DNA of 64,000 nt from Bacteroidota bacterium (lineage in GTDB: Bacteria; Bacteroidota; Bacteroidia; Bacteroidales; JAAAOM01): assembly GCA_009908855.1 (NCBI GenBank), contig JAAAOM010000037.1, forward strand, positions 1 through 64,000. The letters are read 5' to 3'. Both the position numbers and the translations under genes were made by a program. The notes under the pieces were generated by a model. That model was not told where the DNA came from and ran no database searches. It saw only the letters and a program-made list of their open reading frames with translations. Position 1 is the first letter of the stretch; the number at the start of each line of letters is the position of its first letter. Shown here piece after piece: positions 1 through 7,493 of this stretch.

Positions 1-24
1 AATTTATGAATCGCTCAATTTAGG

Positions 25-119
25 TTAAATTGGATGAAACAGAAATAGTACAATTAAAAGCCTGTTCGGTCGATCCTGCTCATTATTGGAAGGAACGAAA
101 ACAATTGGCATGGAAATAG
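25..119 (+). pseudogene. Fragment: duplicated 3' end of aldo/keto reductase gene
   Basis: These 95 bases match the last 95 bases of the reductase gene that ends at 3167 with only three mismatches by eye, including the in-frame TAG stop. The similarity starts abruptly at base 25; bases 1-24 do not resemble the matching region of the full copy. No start or catalytic part is present, so it cannot encode an enzyme here. It is either the remains of a tandem copy or one edge of a duplication that now brackets hipBA. The upstream context is outside the window. Confidence 0.8.
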
Positions 120-495
120 TTTATTCCCACATATGTTTTTAGAGTTGAGCCTATAATTACCGGTGATGTTTGCGAATAAAATGCTTGGTTAACTGTATAG
201 GATAAGCTGAGGAATCGACATGAGAGTGCTGGAGTTAATATGATTATCAAAACCTACACTCCTGATCGGGCAAATCAACAATTCAGGAGCAAAAAAAGTA
301 TTTGGAATTGGGGCCGTTAGAAAGGTCCAAAATATTCACCAAAATTATTCGTGCCCCAAAATTGCAAAGGAACAAAAAAGGAATTCGAAGTTAATAGTAA
401 TGCGGCTTACTTTGTGCCGGTTTGGGAATGGAATGGTAGAAAATTGTAGTATTCGGTGAATTTGTGCCTGCCAAAACATGAAAAAGTATATTTTT
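120..495. other. Non-coding stretch upstream of hipBA
   Basis: I see no convincing gene here. Short open stretches exist, for example about 318-457 on the plus strand with a stop immediately before it, but none has a recognisable motif, a ribosome binding site or useful length. The stretch is AT-rich and leads into the hipBA promoter region. Confidence 0.5.
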
Positions 496-542
496 GTACT
501 ATATTACATTCATTATTATTATATTTGCACGTAGTATAATAC
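496..542 (+). promoter_or_regulatory. hipBA promoter with two candidate HipB operators
   Basis: Two related palindromes frame the promoter: GTACTATATTAC at 496-507 and GTAGTATAATAC at 531-542. Both have the form GTA-N6-TAC, and each closely resembles the reverse complement of the other. Between them TATATTTG at 520-527 fits the Bacteroidota -7 element TAnnTTTG. A TTTG at 493-496 could be the -33 element, but its spacer of 23 is longer than the usual 19-21. The second palindrome ends three bases before the hipB ATG. HipB-type antitoxins repress their own operon through paired palindromes, so autoregulation is a natural inference; binding itself is not shown. Confidence 0.5.
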
Positions 543-545
543 ATT

Positions 546-842
546 ATGAAAAGTAAAAAACAAATATTATTTCCCAAGCACCAAAAGATTCTTGAGCAGC
601 TTGGAGAAAATATTAAGCTGGCACGAAAAAGGCGCAAACTCACCGCTATTCAGGTAGCTGAAAGGGCTGGTATTGCCAGAAACACACTATACCTGCTTGA
701 AAAAGGCACACCCAGTGTTTCCCTTGGGGCCTTATTTAACGTCTTGCGTGTACTTGGGCTTCATGAAGATTTTCTGAAACTTGCAGCTGATGATGAACTG
801 GGCAGGAAATTGCAAGACTTAAATTTGCTTGGAGGTGAATAA
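546..842 (+). CDS. hipB: HipB-like antitoxin, XRE-family HTH repressor
   Basis: A 98-aa DNA-binding protein consisting mainly of a Cro/C1-type helix-turn-helix at about residues 17-75. The recognition region is around 'AERAGIARNTLYLLEKG', followed by the usual 'SLGALFNVLRVLGL' helix. It ends with a short polar tail. In hipBA modules this protein neutralises the HipA kinase and represses the operon. The stop is two bases before the hipA start, and GGAGGTGA at the end of hipB serves as the hipA ribosome binding site, so the two genes are translationally coupled. Family assignment is firm; the antitoxin role rests on the hipA neighbour. Confidence 0.88.
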   Translation: MKSKKQILFPKHQKILEQLGENIKLARKRRKLTAIQVAERAGIARNTLYLLEKGTPSVSLGALFNVLRVLGLHEDFLKLAADDELGRKLQDLNLLGGE

Positions 843-844
843 TC

Positions 845-2095
845 ATGGGAGTTAATAAGACAGACATATATGTTTACGCTCATTGGAAAGGCATGCCCGA
901 ACCTAAATTAATTGGTGTTTTATCAGCACACCAAGGAAAGGGCAGGAAAGCCTTCAGCTTCGAATACGACACAGAATATCTCAAGTCAAAAGAACGTTTT
1001 TTGATCGATCCAGATATTAGTTGGTATTCAGGATCGCAGTTTCCAGCCGGAAAGGAGAACTTCGGCATCTTTTTAGATTCCATGCCTGACAGCTGGGGTC
1101 GTAGATTGATGAAAAGACGTGCTGTGCAAAAAGCCAGGGAACAAGAAAAATCAGTCCCTACTTTATATGATATTGATTTCTTAATAGGTGTTTATGATCC
1201 AAGCCGTATGGGGGCTTTGCGCTTCAAGCTGGACCAAAGTGGACCATTTCTGGACAACAATGATGAGTACCCTACCCCTCCCTGGTCATCCATCCGGGAG
1301 CTACAATATGGTGCAAGTCAGCTGGAGTCTGATGTCAGTGATGTGGAAGTTAACAAGTGGCTGGCCATCCTTATGGCCCCCGGATCATCTCTCGGAGGTG
1401 CCAGGCCTAAAGCCAACATACTGGACGGCAAAGGCCACCCTTGGATTGCCAAGTTTCCATCCAAAAATGACGATATAGATAAAGGCCTATGGGAATACCT
1501 CGCCCACCAACTGGCTTTAAAAGCAGGGGTCACCATGGCGGAATCAAAAATAGAAAAAGTGTCAGGAAATCATCATACCTTTTTCACTAAGAGGTTTGAC
1601 CGCCTGAAGGGTGAACGGGTTCATTTTGCCTCTGCCATGACCATGACAGGCAATAATGAAGATACGATCAGGGATAATCCAGCCAGCTACCTTGACCTGG
1701 CCGAGTTTATCCAGTTCTCAGGGGCTGAGAATACTGAAGACCTTCATCAGCTATGGCGAAGGATCGTTTTCTATATTGCCATCTCCAATACGGATGATCA
1801 CCTTAGAAATCATGGTTTTGTTTTATCAGATAATGGGTGGAAGCTTTCTCCTGCCTATGACATCAATCCGATGATAGACAAAAATGGTCTATCGCTGAAT
1901 ATTGGTGCAGACAGTAATTCACTGGACTTTGAGTTGACCAGGAGTGTGGGCTCATACTTCCAGCTTGACAATAATAAAATGGATACTATTTTGAATGAAG
2001 TAAAATGTGCTGTTAGTCAATGGAAAACCATAGCTGAGGATATCGGGATTTCGAAACAGGAGCAGCAGCTTATGGAAGGCGCGTTTAGGTATTGA
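845..2095 (+). CDS. hipA: HipA-like serine/threonine kinase toxin
   Basis: A 416-aa HipA-family kinase of near-typical length. Visible motifs are the N-terminal HipA subdomain (about 1-110, with 'FLDSMPDSWGRRLMKRR'), the flexible glycine-rich loop 'GSSLGGARPK' near 180-189, the ATP-contacting lysine in 'WIAKFPS' near 200, the catalytic 'NTDDHLRNHGF' near 314-324, and the metal-binding 'YDINP' near 338. In E. coli HipA phosphorylates glutamyl-tRNA synthetase and causes growth arrest and persistence; the target here is not known. All key residues I looked for are present, so the toxin is probably active. It follows hipB in one operon with a strong Shine-Dalgarno sequence. Confidence 0.92.
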   Translation: MGVNKTDIYVYAHWKGMPEPKLIGVLSAHQGKGRKAFSFEYDTEYLKSKERFLIDPDISWYSGSQFPAGKENFGIFLDSMPDSWGRRLMKRRAVQKAREQEKSVPTLYDIDFLIGVYDPSRMGALRFKLDQSGPFLDNNDEYPTPPWSSIRELQYGASQLESDVSDVEVNKWLAILMAPGSSLGGARPKANILDGKGHPWIAKFPSKNDDIDKGLWEYLAHQLALKAGVTMAESKIEKVSGNHHTFFTKRFDRLKGERVHFASAMTMTGNNEDTIRDNPASYLDLAEFIQFSGAENTEDLHQLWRRIVFYIAISNTDDHLRNHGFVLSDNGWKLSPAYDINPMIDKNGLSLNIGADSNSLDFELTRSVGSYFQLDNNKMDTILNEVKCAVSQWKTIAEDIGISKQEQQLMEGAFRY

Positions 2096-2148
2096 AATAA
2101 TGGGAGATGATGATACATCAATTTGCACCTCTTTCAGGCCATGAATGA

Positions 2149-2169
2149 CCGAAAAATAACCATTTTCGG
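2149..2169 (+). terminator. Weak hairpin after hipA
   Basis: CCGAAAA at 2149-2155 pairs with TTTTCGG at 2163-2169 across a seven-base loop. A few T's follow only at a distance (TCTTT near 2178), so it is a weak candidate for the end of the hipBA transcript. Confidence 0.3.
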
Positions 2170-2205
2170 GAAGTAATCTTTAGTAAGAATTTGAATCGAA
2201 ATCTA

Positions 2206-3167
2206 ATGACAAAACCAACAGAACAGCAGATCGAACTTGGAACAGCGGCCCTGGGCCGGCCTCAATATATTAACCTCAAGGAGGAGCCTACTACAGACTT
2301 TTATAGGGAGTCCTTTAAGAAAAAAGGATTGGTTGTACTCAACGAAGCCTATAAAAGCGGAATTCGTTATTTTGATACTGCCCGGGTTATGGGTTGGCCG
2401 AAGAATTGATCATTGACTGGGTGCGACAAAACCAATTAACCGGTATTGAGGTGGCCAGCAAATGGGGTTACACGTATACCGCGAATTTTAATCCCCATGC
2501 AAAAGTCCACGAAGTAAAGGAACACAGCTTATCGAAGTTGCAGGAACAATGGGAAGTGACCAAGCAATTGCTGCCCCTGTTAACAATCTATCAGGTTCAT
2601 TCGGCCACGCTTGATTCGGGAATCCTTGACAATGCAGAAGTGCTGGACTTCCTGGCTCAACTGAAAGAAGCACATGGCATTCGTATGGGTATTACAACAT
2701 CCGGGGCCAACCAGGAAGCGATTATTCGAAAAGCATTAGAAATTAACAGGAATCAACAATTGTTGTTTGATGTATACCAGGTAACCTACAATATATTCGA
2801 CCAAAGCTTATTTGCGATCATTCAGGAACTTCAAAAGCAAAACATGAGGGTTGTGATTAAAGAAGCGTTGGCGAATGGGCGCATTTTTCCAAACCAAAAC
2901 TATTCTCATTATGCAACTGCTTATCAATACTTACATGAATTAGCCCAAAAATACAAGGTTGGGATGGATGCGGTCGCCCTGCCTTTTTGCCTGGATAGTA
3001 TGCATCCATATAAAGTATTAAGTGGAGCCTCTGAAAAAAATCATCTCAATGAAAACCTTCAAGCACGATTATTTAAATTGGATGAAACAGAAATAGTACA
3101 ATTAAAAGCCTGTGCTGTCGATCCTGCTCATTATTGGAAGGAACGAAAACAATTGGCATGGAATTAG
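2206..3167 (+). pseudogene. Aldo/keto reductase, frameshifted
   Basis: Two overlapping frames together make one reductase of about 320 aa. Frame one from ATG 2206 runs through 'GIRYFDTAR' and then goes out of frame. The second frame resumes with 'YGLAEELIIDW' and continues to 3167. Family catalytic residues are recoverable: Asp in 'FDTAR', Tyr in the following 'YG', Lys in 'ASKWGY', His in 'YQVHS'. The break lies at 2384-2386, where CCCGGGTTATGGG would be in frame with one more G in the GGG run. This is either a real inactivating deletion in a homopolymer or a sequencing error. The last 95 bases are repeated at 25-119. Confidence 0.8.
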
Positions 3168-3213
3168 CTTATCCGCCAAAAAATATCGAAGAAGCTAATA
3201 ATTGCAGGAGTGA

Positions 3214-3372
3214 TTATTTTATTAACTCCTCTACCAATATATCTTCATCCTGTTCTTGCCAGTGAATGCTTTCTCCATCCCAAATGAAACGCCAGTTTTT
3301 TCTTCAATGATCGGTCGCATCCCTAAGACAGGGAAACCAATCGATGTCCTGAATCAATACATCGTAACCAAA
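3214..3372 (-). pseudogene. DUF2442-family remnant
   Basis: On the minus strand, reading from about 3372 down to a TAA at 3214-3216, the translation contains 'DIDWFPCLRDATDH', a stop, then 'RKNWRFIWDGESIHWQEQD' and 'EDILVEELIK'. From memory this matches the DUF2442 pattern WFPRL..AT..QR.NWR....G.GIHW...DEDISVEGLL, with an in-frame stop in place of a residue and no convincing N-terminus. DUF2442 genes often pair with DUF4160 genes in toxin-antitoxin-like contexts; no DUF4160 gene is visible. A protein-profile search of the translation would settle it. Confidence 0.5.
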
Positions 3373-3678
3373 ATCCTGTTAAGTCGTATTTCAGGGTTCT
3401 GACTTTCCCTTTCCCTCAAAAAAGGCTCCATTGAATATCCCCGGTTAATAAGTTAATTTTGTTTATCCAACATCATCCATTGCATTAATACGTTTTCTAC
3501 TTACATGTTTTACTGAATTATTTTACAGGCTTTCTCTCCTTATGCAATAGGTATTATTTTTATCCGTCTGTTATTAAATTTTCAGTGGTCGGATGGAGCA
3601 TGCCATGATTCTCTGATTTTAGATTATTATAACATCGTAGCTCCTTGATAAAAATAGAGATGTGCCGGATATATTGTC
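3373..3678. other. Intergenic, no gene seen
   Basis: No open frame of useful length and no clear promoter element ahead of the flavoprotein operon. It probably includes the eroded upstream part of the DUF2442 remnant and the leader of the gene at 3679. Confidence 0.4.
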
Positions 3679-4542
3679 ATGGCTCAGTTAATCTCGTCTA
3701 AAATAAAAAATATGGGTAAGATTGTACATAAAGAAAATTTATCCGAAAATGTATTTAAACTTGAGATAGAAGCACCAATTATTGCCCGGAAAAGAAAGGC
3801 AGGGCATTTTGTGCTGATAAAAATTGGCGATCAGGGCGAACGCATACCGTTAACCATTTCCAGTGCCAATGAGCAGAAAGGAACCATTAGCCTGGTAGTA
3901 CAAAAAGTTGGTGTAACCAGTCATAAATTAGCAGCCCTGAAAGCAGGAGAGGAAGTAACTGACGTGGTGGGCCCATTAGGTCAACCTACTGAAATTGAAC
4001 ACAAAGGCACTGTATTGTGCGCCGGCGGAGGCGTAGGAATTGCCCCCCTGTTGCCTATTGTTGAAGCCATGAAAGCCAAAGGCAACAAGGTAATATCGGT
4101 TATTGCAGGACGGACCAAAGAGCTGGTTATACTGGAAAACGAAATCAGGGCACATTCCGATGAACTGGTGATTATGACCGATGATGGCAGCTACGGGCAA
4201 AAGGGATTAATTACCGCTGGCATGGAAGAAATAATCCGTAACCATACGATTGATATGGCTGTTACCATTGGCCCGGCAGTGATGATGAAGTTTACCAGCC
4301 TGTTAACAAAAAAATACAACATACCCACCATCGCCAGTCTGAATACTATCATGGTTGACGGAACGGGTATGTGTGGCGCATGTCGTGTAACTGTTGGTGG
4401 CATGACCAAGTTTGTATGTGTTGACGGACCGGAGTTTCATGCCCATGAAGTAGATTATGACGAACTCCTGACACGACTGAATGCCTACAATGATGCGGAA
4501 CAGTCAGCCCTTGAAAACTTTGTAAAAGAGACAGATGTATGA
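3679..4542 (+). CDS. NfnA-like ferredoxin-NADP+ reductase subunit alpha (FAD/[2Fe-2S])
   Basis: A 287-aa flavoprotein of the dihydroorotate dehydrogenase electron-transfer (PyrK/SudB/NfnA) family. In order: an FAD-binding beta barrel with 'RIPLTISSANE' near residue 55, an NAD(P)-binding fold with 'GGGVGIAPLLPI' near 115-126, and a C-terminal [2Fe-2S] site with Cys residues in 'GMCGACRV' and 'VCVDGPEF' (about 230-250). It overlaps the NfnB-like gene by four bases (ATGA), as expected for partners in a stoichiometric complex. NfnAB bifurcates electrons between NADPH, NAD+ and ferredoxin. A sulfide dehydrogenase (SudAB) reading is also possible, because the two families cannot be separated by eye. 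Confidence 0.85.
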   Translation: MAQLISSKIKNMGKIVHKENLSENVFKLEIEAPIIARKRKAGHFVLIKIGDQGERIPLTISSANEQKGTISLVVQKVGVTSHKLAALKAGEEVTDVVGPLGQPTEIEHKGTVLCAGGGVGIAPLLPIVEAMKAKGNKVISVIAGRTKELVILENEIRAHSDELVIMTDDGSYGQKGLITAGMEEIIRNHTIDMAVTIGPAVMMKFTSLLTKKYNIPTIASLNTIMVDGTGMCGACRVTVGGMTKFVCVDGPEFHAHEVDYDELLTRLNAYNDAEQSALENFVKETDV

Positions 4543-6014
4543 TGAACGATCCGAGAAATGAACCGTGGCGGGAAGCCTTGAGGAAATCGATGAAAGCCAG
4601 GGAACGAACCCTGTTGGAAAGAACGGCGATGAATGAAGTTCCTGCCCAAACACGCAGAACCAATTATGACGAGGTGAACACCGGATATACAGCGGAAATG
4701 GCAGTGCAGGAATCCCAAAGGTGTCTGGATTGTAAAAATCCTACCTGCATGGAAGGATGTCCGGTTAACATTGATATCCCAACCTTTGTTAAACAAATTG
4801 AAGCCAGGAATTTTGCCGAAGCGGCCAAAACCATCAAGCAAACCAATATTTTTCCGGCTATTTGCGGCAGGGTATGCCCGCAGGAAGCCCAATGCGAATC
4901 AACTTGTTTTTACACGGCCAAATTAAACAAACCATCAGTAGCCATCGGCAACCTGGAACGATTTACAGCCGATTATGAACAGCAAAGCGGGCACGTACAC
5001 ATCCCTGAAATCAAAACCGTCAATGATATAAAGGTGGCTGTTATCGGGTCTGGTCCTGCCGGTTTAGCCGCTGCAAGCGACCTTGCCATGAATGGATATA
5101 AAGTGACAATATTTGAGGCTTTGCACGAATTTGGCGGAGTATTAAAATACGGGATCCCGGAATTTCGACTGCCCAATTCTATCATCGAACAGGAAATTTC
5201 CGTGTTAAAAGAAATGGGAGTTACCTTTATAAAAAACTTTATCGTGGGTAAAACAGCTACCATCGACGATTTGAAAGAAGAAGGATTCGAGGCCTTTTTC
5301 GTGGGCAGTGGTGCCGGTTTACCGCGTTTTATGAATATTCCCGGTGAGAACTTAATTGGTGTATTATCGGCCAACGAATACCTTACACGTGTGAACCTGA
5401 TGGGTGCCCATAAACCAGGGCATGACACACCCGTGTTGTATGGCAAAAAAGTAGCCGTTATTGGTGGCGGCAATACAGCCATGGATTCGGTAAGAACAGC
5501 ATTACGCCTGGGCGCTGAAAAAGCCATGATCATCTACCGCCGCTCGTTCGACGAAATGCCGGCCCGAAAAGAAGAGATACAACACGCCAAAGATGAGGGT
5601 GTGGAATTTTTAAACCTCACCAACCCGGTAGAATACAAAAGCGATGATAAAGGACGGGTAAATAAAGTTATCCTCCAAAAAATGGAATTATCAGAGAAAG
5701 ACGCATCAGGCAGAAGAAGGCCGGTACCTATTGAAAATTCGGAATATGAAATGGATATTGACCTGGCTGTTGTATGCGTTGGGGTGTCTCCTAATCCAAT
5801 TATTCCGCAAAGCATTACAAACCTTGAATTAACCAAATGGGACACCATTCAGGTTGACCCTGAACAATTCAATTCCAACATACCCGGCCTTTTTGCCGGC
5901 GGAGATATCGTGAGAGGCGGTGCTACCGTGATATTAGCCATGGGTGATGGAAGAAAAGCTTCGGCTGCTATGCATCAATATCTCCAAAAACAACTTGTAA
6001 CAACCGACAATTAA
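4539..6014 (+). CDS. NfnB/GltD-like NADPH oxidoreductase subunit beta
   Basis: A 491-aa member of the GltD/NfnB/SudA family. The N-terminal region has two [4Fe-4S] Cys groups, 'CLDCKNPTCMEGCP' near 62-75 and 'CGRVCPQEAQCESTC' near 110-125. Two dinucleotide-binding motifs follow, 'GSGPAGLAAA' near 170 for FAD and 'GGGNTAMD' near 308 for NAD(P)H. The C-terminal 'FAGGDIVRGGATVILAMGDG' is the usual flavin-contacting end. Length matches NfnB and the stand-alone GltA-like proteins. With the NfnA-like partner it should form an NADPH:ferredoxin/NAD+ transhydrogenase. No large glutamate synthase subunit is present, which argues against a GltBD role. A second ATG three bases on is equally usable. Confidence 0.87.
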   Translation: MMNDPRNEPWREALRKSMKARERTLLERTAMNEVPAQTRRTNYDEVNTGYTAEMAVQESQRCLDCKNPTCMEGCPVNIDIPTFVKQIEARNFAEAAKTIKQTNIFPAICGRVCPQEAQCESTCFYTAKLNKPSVAIGNLERFTADYEQQSGHVHIPEIKTVNDIKVAVIGSGPAGLAAASDLAMNGYKVTIFEALHEFGGVLKYGIPEFRLPNSIIEQEISVLKEMGVTFIKNFIVGKTATIDDLKEEGFEAFFVGSGAGLPRFMNIPGENLIGVLSANEYLTRVNLMGAHKPGHDTPVLYGKKVAVIGGGNTAMDSVRTALRLGAEKAMIIYRRSFDEMPARKEEIQHAKDEGVEFLNLTNPVEYKSDDKGRVNKVILQKMELSEKDASGRRRPVPIENSEYEMDIDLAVVCVGVSPNPIIPQSITNLELTKWDTIQVDPEQFNSNIPGLFAGGDIVRGGATVILAMGDGRKASAAMHQYLQKQLVTTDN

Positions 6015-6024
6015 AAGAAACAGA

Positions 6025-7017
6025 ATGGCTGATTTATCGACTCAGTATCTAGGGATACCCTTAAAAAACCCCATTATCGTGGGCAGTTGCAGTTTAACAT
6101 CTTCCTTAAAAGACATTGTTGAACTGGAAGAAAACGGTGCAGGTGCCGTGGTACTAAAATCCATTTTTGAAGAGGAAATATTGCTTGAGGCCGATTATGA
6201 CGTGAAAAAGGCCAAAAACAATTCGATGATCTATTCGAATTTATCGGAAACCATGGATTATGTTGACGTCCATTTGAAAGAAAAAAGACTGGGTGAATAT
6301 TTAAAACTAATTCGGGATGCCAAGAAAGAAACTTCCATACCCATTATTGCCAGTGTGAACTGTGTAACAGGAGGTGAATGGGCCGATTTTGCAAAAAAAA
6401 TAGAGGAAGCCGGGGCTGATGCCCTTGAATTGAATATTTTTACCAATCCAGGTGATGTGAAAGAAAAAACCACACTGAACGAAACTCTGAAAATTCTGTC
6501 GAAGATCCTAAAAAAAGTTAGTTTGCCTGTTACCGTCAAACTGAGCTATTGTTATACCAATTTGCTGGAAGATATCATAAAAATATCCGGGTCTGGTATC
6601 GCCGGACTGGTACTTTTTAATAAAAACTATCTGCCCGATGTGGATATTCAAAACTGCAAAATTACTGAGGGCCAAATACTTAGCACGCAAGACGATTACC
6701 GGATTCCATTGCGCTGGATATCGATGTTATCCGGCCAGGTAGGATGCAGCTTAGCAGCCTCTACCGGCATACAGTATGGCAATGCCGCCATTAAACAAAT
6801 ACTGGCAGGAGCCGATGCCGTACAGGTGGTCTCAACACTGTACTTAAACGGCAAAAAACACATTCATCAAATGATTGGCGAAATCTCTGATTGGATGGAT
6901 AATAAAGGATTCTTCACCCTTGAACAATTTAAAGGGAAAGCTGCGTATACTGAAGCCACACCATCGGCCGTTTACGAACGCATACAGATCATGAAAAAGT
7001 ATGGTCGTATCGGGTAA
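6025..7017 (+). CDS. Dihydroorotate dehydrogenase-like FMN protein (DHOD-like family)
   Basis: A 330-aa TIM-barrel flavoprotein. The N-terminus 'LSTQYLGIPLKNPIIVGS', the strand 'ALELNIF', 'PVTVKLS' and the phosphate-binding 'GADAVQVVSTLY' all fit the DHOD/PreA fold. The catalytic loop that reads 'ELNLSCPN' in true dihydroorotate dehydrogenases is 'ELNIFTNPGD' here, so the Cys/Ser base is missing. The ferredoxin tail of PreA is also absent. It therefore belongs to the uncharacterised DHOD-like group, and its substrate is unknown. It starts ten bases after the NfnB-like gene, so it is the third gene of that operon and plausibly exchanges electrons with the flavoprotein pair (inference). Confidence 0.8.
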   Translation: MADLSTQYLGIPLKNPIIVGSCSLTSSLKDIVELEENGAGAVVLKSIFEEEILLEADYDVKKAKNNSMIYSNLSETMDYVDVHLKEKRLGEYLKLIRDAKKETSIPIIASVNCVTGGEWADFAKKIEEAGADALELNIFTNPGDVKEKTTLNETLKILSKILKKVSLPVTVKLSYCYTNLLEDIIKISGSGIAGLVLFNKNYLPDVDIQNCKITEGQILSTQDDYRIPLRWISMLSGQVGCSLAASTGIQYGNAAIKQILAGADAVQVVSTLYLNGKKHIHQMIGEISDWMDNKGFFTLEQFKGKAAYTEATPSAVYERIQIMKKYGRIG

Positions 7018-7090
7018 ACTACAGCAACCTGCGCAAACCGTCCGCTAACGTATAATAATACGAATAAAAATAACCAATAAGCGCCATCTG

Positions 7091-7387
7091 TTATATTCTA
7101 AAAGTTGTTTGGCGTGTTACCGGTTCATTTATATCCGGTTCCAGCCAGCGAGAAGTCACTTCCATCCCATTTTGATCCAATGAGGTATGATCCATGCCAT
7201 CTTGCTGTTCTTCTTGCATAACAAGATGAATGGCCTCATTTGCGCACATCTCCCGGCAACTTCCACAACCTGTGCAACAACTCTGATCAATACTATATAC
7301 ACCTGAACGAACGGATATTGCACCTTCCATGCAATAATCTATACAGGTTCCGCAATCGGTGCAAAGCGATTTAGTAATCCTGTACAT
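7091..7387 (-). CDS. 2x[4Fe-4S] ferredoxin-like protein
   Basis: A 98-aa protein with two ferredoxin Cys motifs in the first half, 'CTDCGTCIDYCMEGA' (residues 9-23) and 'CTGCGSCREMCANEA' (about 38-52), each Cx2Cx2Cx3C. The remaining half is an acidic, Met/Gln-rich tail without motifs. It is probably a soluble low-potential electron carrier. It is convergent with the DHOD-like gene and divergent from the MarR-type regulator at 7494, with about 100 bp of shared upstream DNA. An electron acceptor role for the NfnAB-like complex next door is a reasonable but untested inference. Confidence 0.8.
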   Translation of the reverse strand: MYRITKSLCTDCGTCIDYCMEGAISVRSGVYSIDQSCCTGCGSCREMCANEAIHLVMQEEQQDGMDHTSLDQNGMEVTSRWLEPDINEPVTRQTTFRI

Positions 7388-7412
7388 ACTATTTTTTATT
7401 GTTTTTTGTGAT

Positions 7413-7425
7413 AATATACGATATT
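7413..7425. promoter_or_regulatory. Palindrome between ferredoxin and MarR-type gene
   Basis: AATAT-ACG-ATATT is a perfect inverted repeat, with looser symmetry outside it (ATAAT on the left, ATTAT on the right). It sits in the divergent upstream region shared by the ferredoxin and MarR-type genes, where MarR proteins often bind their own control region. AT-rich DNA gives such repeats by chance, so this is a suggestion only. Confidence 0.35.
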
Positions 7426-7493
7426 TATTATATTTTCGTACTATTTTATTACGTGTCCGTTGTTTATGTTAAAAATATTGAATTAATTTCATT

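Noticed and set aside
407-643. 78-aa minus-strand frame over the hipB start
   Set aside because: Covers the hipB promoter and HTH coding region; low-complexity Cys/Tyr/Asn content; not a plausible gene.
4973-5533. 186-aa minus-strand reading frame inside the NfnB-like gene
   Set aside because: It is antisense to a clear flavoprotein, has no recognisable motif, and is a by-product of codon bias on the coding strand.
4539-6014. Annotation as glutamate synthase small subunit (GltD)
   Set aside because: No large glutamate synthase subunit is present, and the overlapping NfnA-like gene fits an NfnAB-type complex better.
6025-7017. True dihydroorotate dehydrogenase (PyrD)
   Set aside because: The catalytic Ser/Cys loop is replaced ('ELNIFTNPGD'), so a pyrimidine biosynthesis role is not supported.
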